Positions 61,201 to 64,000 of a stretch of DNA of 64,000 bases are shown here, piece by piece. The DNA is from CAIXQW01 sp046049675. GTDB taxonomy: Bacteria; Bacteroidota; Bacteroidia; Chitinophagales; Chitinophagaceae. Location: NCBI GenBank assembly GCA_046049675.1, contig JBJORA010000056.1, positions 24,302 through 88,301 on the forward strand. The letters run 5' to 3'. Every line of letters begins with the position of its first letter. Position 1 is the first letter of the stretch. A program made the translations under genes and the position numbers. Below the pieces are notes generated by a model. The model saw nothing but the letters and a program-made list of their open reading frames with translations, was not told where the DNA came from and did not search any database.

Positions 61201-61403
61201 GCCAAGAAGCAGACAGATGCACAGTATAGCATTATCGTGATAGGTGCTGTTACAAATCGCTATGTTTTTTTTGATTACTGCTTCTACATAAGTGCTAAGC
61301 AGCTGAGTAGAAGTATGCTAGTGACAAATTGCCTTGCGTGCCAAGTAAATTATTTTGCAACTACTTCACCTTGTAGCTGCTTTTGTAGCTAGTACTAACT
61401 CTA

Positions 61404-61928
61404 CTATTTTAATTTATGGCGATACATCATAATTCTATAAGGTGTGCAACTACCTGTCGTCGCTACAGTTTCAATTTGTAAAACTTCAAGTTTTTCTGTG
61501 ATCTTTGAATTTGCATCTAACAGATGAATAAATATTTTTTTGTTTTCAGTTTTAACCTTAACCTCGTAGAATGTTATACGAGCTCCTTTAGGGGGTTCTG
61601 TGCATAAGTATGCACCTTCCTGTATATTTATATAATTCTTCTTTAAGTTAACAAACTTCCATCTTGTTTGAAAACAATAGTCCTTATCTGGATAAAAGTA
61701 TTCGTTGTTATTCATTATAACAATTGTATCTTTTAGATAGTATGTAGAATCTGAATCGAAATACGTCCATACTGGTGTCTCATAGTAATAGTCGGAATTT
61801 GATTTTAAAATTTTTAATAGTGTAGATTTTTGTATTCTACTAATATCCAATTTGCTTATGGTTACTTGAGACTTTACTTGTGTACTAGATGTAAGTACTA
61901 TTAGAAATAGAATATTGAATGCTTTCAT
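61404..61928 (-). CDS. Predicted secreted protein of unknown function
   Basis: 174 residues. Signal peptide MKAFNILFLIVLTSSTQVKS. Mature part beta-rich: YYYETPVWTYFDSDSTYYLK, DTIVIMNNNEYFYPDKDYCF, YINIQEGAYLC, VKVKTENKKIFIHLLDANSK, ending CTPYRIMMYRHKLK; three to four Cys. Family not recognised. Upstream repeat 61965-62080 is also found before the gene at 63050. Confidence 0.68.
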   Translation of the reverse strand: MKAFNILFLIVLTSSTQVKSQVTISKLDISRIQKSTLLKILKSNSDYYYETPVWTYFDSDSTYYLKDTIVIMNNNEYFYPDKDYCFQTRWKFVNLKKNYINIQEGAYLCTEPPKGARITFYEVKVKTENKKIFIHLLDANSKITEKLEVLQIETVATTGSCTPYRIMMYRHKLK

Positions 61929-61964
61929 AAGCTATGCAGTGTTAGTGTATAATTCTAAATTGTG

Positions 61965-62080
61965 CGTGTTATGTCAATAATATTTGCAAAGTTGCGATAT
62001 AGCAAGTAATATCTGTAACTTAATAGAAATATAAATAAAGATAATTTACATTGATTTATTAGAATGAAGCGATCTTCGCA
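61965..62080. repeat. Intergenic repeat, first copy (partner 63622-63725)
   Basis: Shared blocks with the second copy: AATATTTGCAAAGTTGCGAT, AGCAAGTAATATCT, GAAATATAAATAAAGATAAT and AGAATGAAGCGATCTTCG. It lies directly upstream of the minus-strand gene at 61404-61928. Confidence 0.5.
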
Positions 62081-62089
62081 CCACCAACA

Positions 62090-62923
62090 TTAGCTGTTCG
62101 TCGTTTTATTCTTACTGCGTCCACGATAAAGTATAAGTAACTTATTCAGGCTTCTCATATTCGTTTCAAATTCATCTATTCTTAAACGTTCTTGTCCGCC
62201 AGGGTGGTGGTATGTCAAATAATAATGAGTATACTTCCCTGTACCTTGACTTATTGCTTCTTCATTTTCAATGTCGTTCCACGGATAAAAATCTGTATTA
62301 ATTGTTTTAATTCCCTTGTCGTTAATAATGATCTGCGGCTTAGTATTAGTTGCTTCCTTGTATTCCTTAAAGCTTAACAAAGCACCAAGCATTGCGATAA
62401 ATGCTCCTAAAAAAGGATCATTGCTTGTGTTTAGCAGGTACATTCCTAATCCTAGTATTGCCAGCATAAGTGACATTTCTATAAAATTTCTTCTTTTTGC
62501 ATAATAAATTATAGTTTCATTTGGTATCGTTAAATCGTCTAGAAATAAGTCTTCTTGATTAAATTTATTTTGCAGTTCTATTAGTTTTGCTTTGTCGGTT
62601 GAAGTTCGGATTTCAGTGCTTTCGAAAATGCTATTGTCTGCCCAAATAAGTTTTTCTTGAATTGCTCTTTTTTTAAGTTCATGCACATTTCTTACATTGT
62701 GAAAAGCCCAAATTCGCCACTTTGTAATCATAATACTCCACCAAAGCCAACTGAGGCCAATTGAAAGCAAAAAGCCAATTGGAACTCCCCAAGCTGCAAT
62801 AAGCCTTTCTGCTCCCAAATAAATTGTTACTCCTATTATACCTACCACAATTACAATAGCAGGGTAGGTTACCATTTTGTGCCCTTTTGAAATTGCTTCG
62901 TCAACATTTACAGTTTCATTCAT
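62090..62923 (-). CDS. Membrane protein of unknown function
   Basis: 277 residues from ATG 62923 (MNETVNVDEAISKGHKMVTY). Two helices near the N-terminus (YPAIVIVVGIIGVTIYLGAE, IGFLLSIGLSWLWWSIMITK), a ~90-residue cytoplasmic part, two more helices (MSLMLAILGLGMYLL, FLGAFIAMLGALLSF), and a soluble end with ITKPQ-like strands: IIINDKGIKTINTDFYPWND and YYLTYHHPGGQERLRIDEFE. The end resembles PH-like domains of bacterial membrane proteins; tentative. Confidence 0.7.
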   Translation of the reverse strand: MNETVNVDEAISKGHKMVTYPAIVIVVGIIGVTIYLGAERLIAAWGVPIGFLLSIGLSWLWWSIMITKWRIWAFHNVRNVHELKKRAIQEKLIWADNSIFESTEIRTSTDKAKLIELQNKFNQEDLFLDDLTIPNETIIYYAKRRNFIEMSLMLAILGLGMYLLNTSNDPFLGAFIAMLGALLSFKEYKEATNTKPQIIINDKGIKTINTDFYPWNDIENEEAISQGTGKYTHYYLTYHHPGGQERLRIDEFETNMRSLNKLLILYRGRSKNKTTNS

Positions 62924-63049
62924 TACTATTAAAATTATTGTGTTTCTATACAATGACCGATAAGGGATCGGGTATTGCAGAAAGCGGCGTATTAAAAACT
63001 CAAAGCATAAATTTAGAACAATCGTACATAAAATGCAATAAAGTTTAAT

Positions 63050-63586
63050 TTATCGGATCTGCCCCGCTTTTGGCAAATCCTTGCTAGGCACTGACTTTTT
63101 TCTAAATTCTTTATCTATAAACCTTTTGTATCTGTCGAATACTACGCCTCTATCCATTCTATTCATACCTATGCTAAATAAATATCCCAGTACAAAAACT
63201 GTCAATATTGCAAGGCTAGCAATTATTTCATTCGAGTTGAAGATTGCGTATAGAACTATTCCAAATATAGTAATTGGCAAAAGGATAAAATACACATTCG
63301 TTATGTCTGAGTTCGTTATTTTATAGTAGATTAAAGTTTTATTTTCCTTTTCTATTAGCTTGAAATCCATCTTGGCAGTGTATACAATTGAATAGGGCGT
63401 ATTGCCTGATGTTAATCTATATGAAAATCTGTTGTCTAACATTTTTAAATCCATATCTATTCCTGAAAACATACCCTTAGATTTTAAAATTATTGCTTCA
63501 ATAATCTCGACCGAGGTTTCTCGTGACAATTCATATTCTAATTGACCCACTTCTTCTTTGAAAATAAAACGCTTTATTTTATTCAT
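63050..63586 (-). CDS. Membrane protein of unknown function
   Basis: 178 residues from ATG 63586 (MNKIKRFIFKEEVGQLEYEL); the frame is open to 63619. The first ~85 residues are soluble (SVEIIEAIILKSKGMFSGID, YRLTSGNTPYSIVYTAKMDF), followed by two helices (VYFILLPITIFGIVLYAIF, IIASLAILTVFVLGYLFSIG) and a basic tail. No family recognised. An upstream repeat carries TACATTTG (rc of 63674-63681), a fitting -7 box 88 nt before the start. Confidence 0.68.
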   Translation of the reverse strand: MNKIKRFIFKEEVGQLEYELSRETSVEIIEAIILKSKGMFSGIDMDLKMLDNRFSYRLTSGNTPYSIVYTAKMDFKLIEKENKTLIYYKITNSDITNVYFILLPITIFGIVLYAIFNSNEIIASLAILTVFVLGYLFSIGMNRMDRGVVFDRYKRFIDKEFRKKSVPSKDLPKAGQIR

Positions 63587-63621
63587 TGGTTTATAAGCAT
63601 TTTGGGGGCTTGCTGCCAACG

Positions 63622-63725
63622 TTAAAGATATTTACGAAGTTGCGATGTAAGAAGCAATCTATTTAATTTAATTCAAATGTAAGTAGAGATAAATTATTCT
63701 GACTTATAACACATGAAGCAATTTC
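63622..63725. repeat. Intergenic repeat, second copy (partner 61965-62080)
   Basis: Blocks GATATTTACGAAGTTGCGAT, AGAAGCAATCT, CAAATGTAAGTAGAGATAAA and CATGAAGCAATTTCG parallel the first copy. Located upstream of the gene at 63050. Confidence 0.5.
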
Positions 63726-63820
63726 GTAAATAGCCTGTTCAAGCGACACCTGCGGTGAGCCTCGTAATAACTAAAACCCTGCATTAGTACCATCTTTGAT
63801 TTTCACTAAATATATTGAAG

Positions 63821-64000
63821 ATGAAAGGTAATAAAATTTCAACAAAACAACTAAATCACAATGCAACAATTTGGCTCGCCAAACTGCTTAATGTGCTAAC
63901 GCTAAAAGGCTATGGTGTAGGCCAGCGTACGCAATTATATGCAAGAAAGTGGCTTCTTAAGCGCAGCATACAAAAGCTGCAGATTAGCCGCAATACACAC
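63821..64000 (+). CDS. Start of a plus-strand gene cut by the window edge
   Basis: ATG 63821 opens a frame of 60 codons to the right edge without a stop: MKGNKISTKQLNHNATIWLA, KLLNVLTLKGYGVGQRTQLY and ARKWLLKRSIQKLQISRNTH. Basic and helical, no signal peptide. Too short to assign. Confidence 0.5.
   Translation, partial: MKGNKISTKQLNHNATIWLAKLLNVLTLKGYGVGQRTQLYARKWLLKRSIQKLQISRNTH

Overview
The window looks like a chromosomal piece of a member of the Bacteroidota, probably near the Chitinophagales/Sphingobacteriales. Four things point that way. At least eight secreted proteins end in a type IX secretion (T9SS) sorting domain with the PNP motif. Several families are typical of this phylum (DUF4919, DUF6970, DUF6985, GldM-like C-terminal domain, SBBP propellers). 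The base composition is AT-rich. Several genes carry the Bacteroidota promoter pattern TTG-N19..21-TAnnTTTG. I see no rRNA, tRNA, CRISPR array or complete insertion sequence.

Layout. (1) 1-838: the start of a ribosomal protein operon, rplK then rplA (cut by the left edge), on the minus strand with its own promoter. (2) 1.3-14.4 kb: an accessory block, almost all on the plus strand: a DUF1016/YhcG PDDEXK nuclease, a Fic enzyme with an array of operator-like repeats, a HEPN putative RNase, a membrane-anchored coiled-coil protein, a secreted trypsin-like protease, then small lipoproteins, membrane proteins and a SUKH-fold protein. Decayed copies of an SRPBCC gene 5' end lie directly before the HEPN and protease genes, and a decayed 3' copy of a membrane protein gene lies at 14.2 kb, so the block was built by duplication and insertion. 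(3) 14.6-20.9 kb, minus strand: a thioredoxin-like membrane protein, a frameshifted YcxB-like gene, a chimera of the YcxB 5' end with a GldM-like secreted protein, and a tight operon of a divergent Lgt-like integral membrane protein, a radical SAM enzyme resembling the tetraether-lipid synthase (Tes/MJ0619) family, and a 60-residue membrane protein. This operon is the best candidate here for an undescribed pathway. (4) 21-48.7 kb: surface and secreted proteins (one giant and two tandem SBBP propellers with T9SS signals, a BNR/YCF48-like protein, a further propeller), lipoproteins, and housekeeping-type hydrolases (metallophosphoesterase, DEDDh exonuclease). (5) 48.8-64 kb, minus strand: small membrane proteins, a GT39 glycosyltransferase, a methyltransferase, an MscS-like channel, an atypical signal peptidase with a broken second copy, an Imm32-like immunity protein, an IS3 transposase relic, and unknown membrane or secreted proteins.

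Many minus-strand genes between 20 and 61 kb share one promoter-like element (TTTTGCACAATAAATTA followed by TATTTTTG), often about 125 nt before the start codon. These genes may therefore be co-regulated, or the element may have been copied around.

All calls come from reading the sequence. Family names rest on motifs remembered from known families, without a database search.
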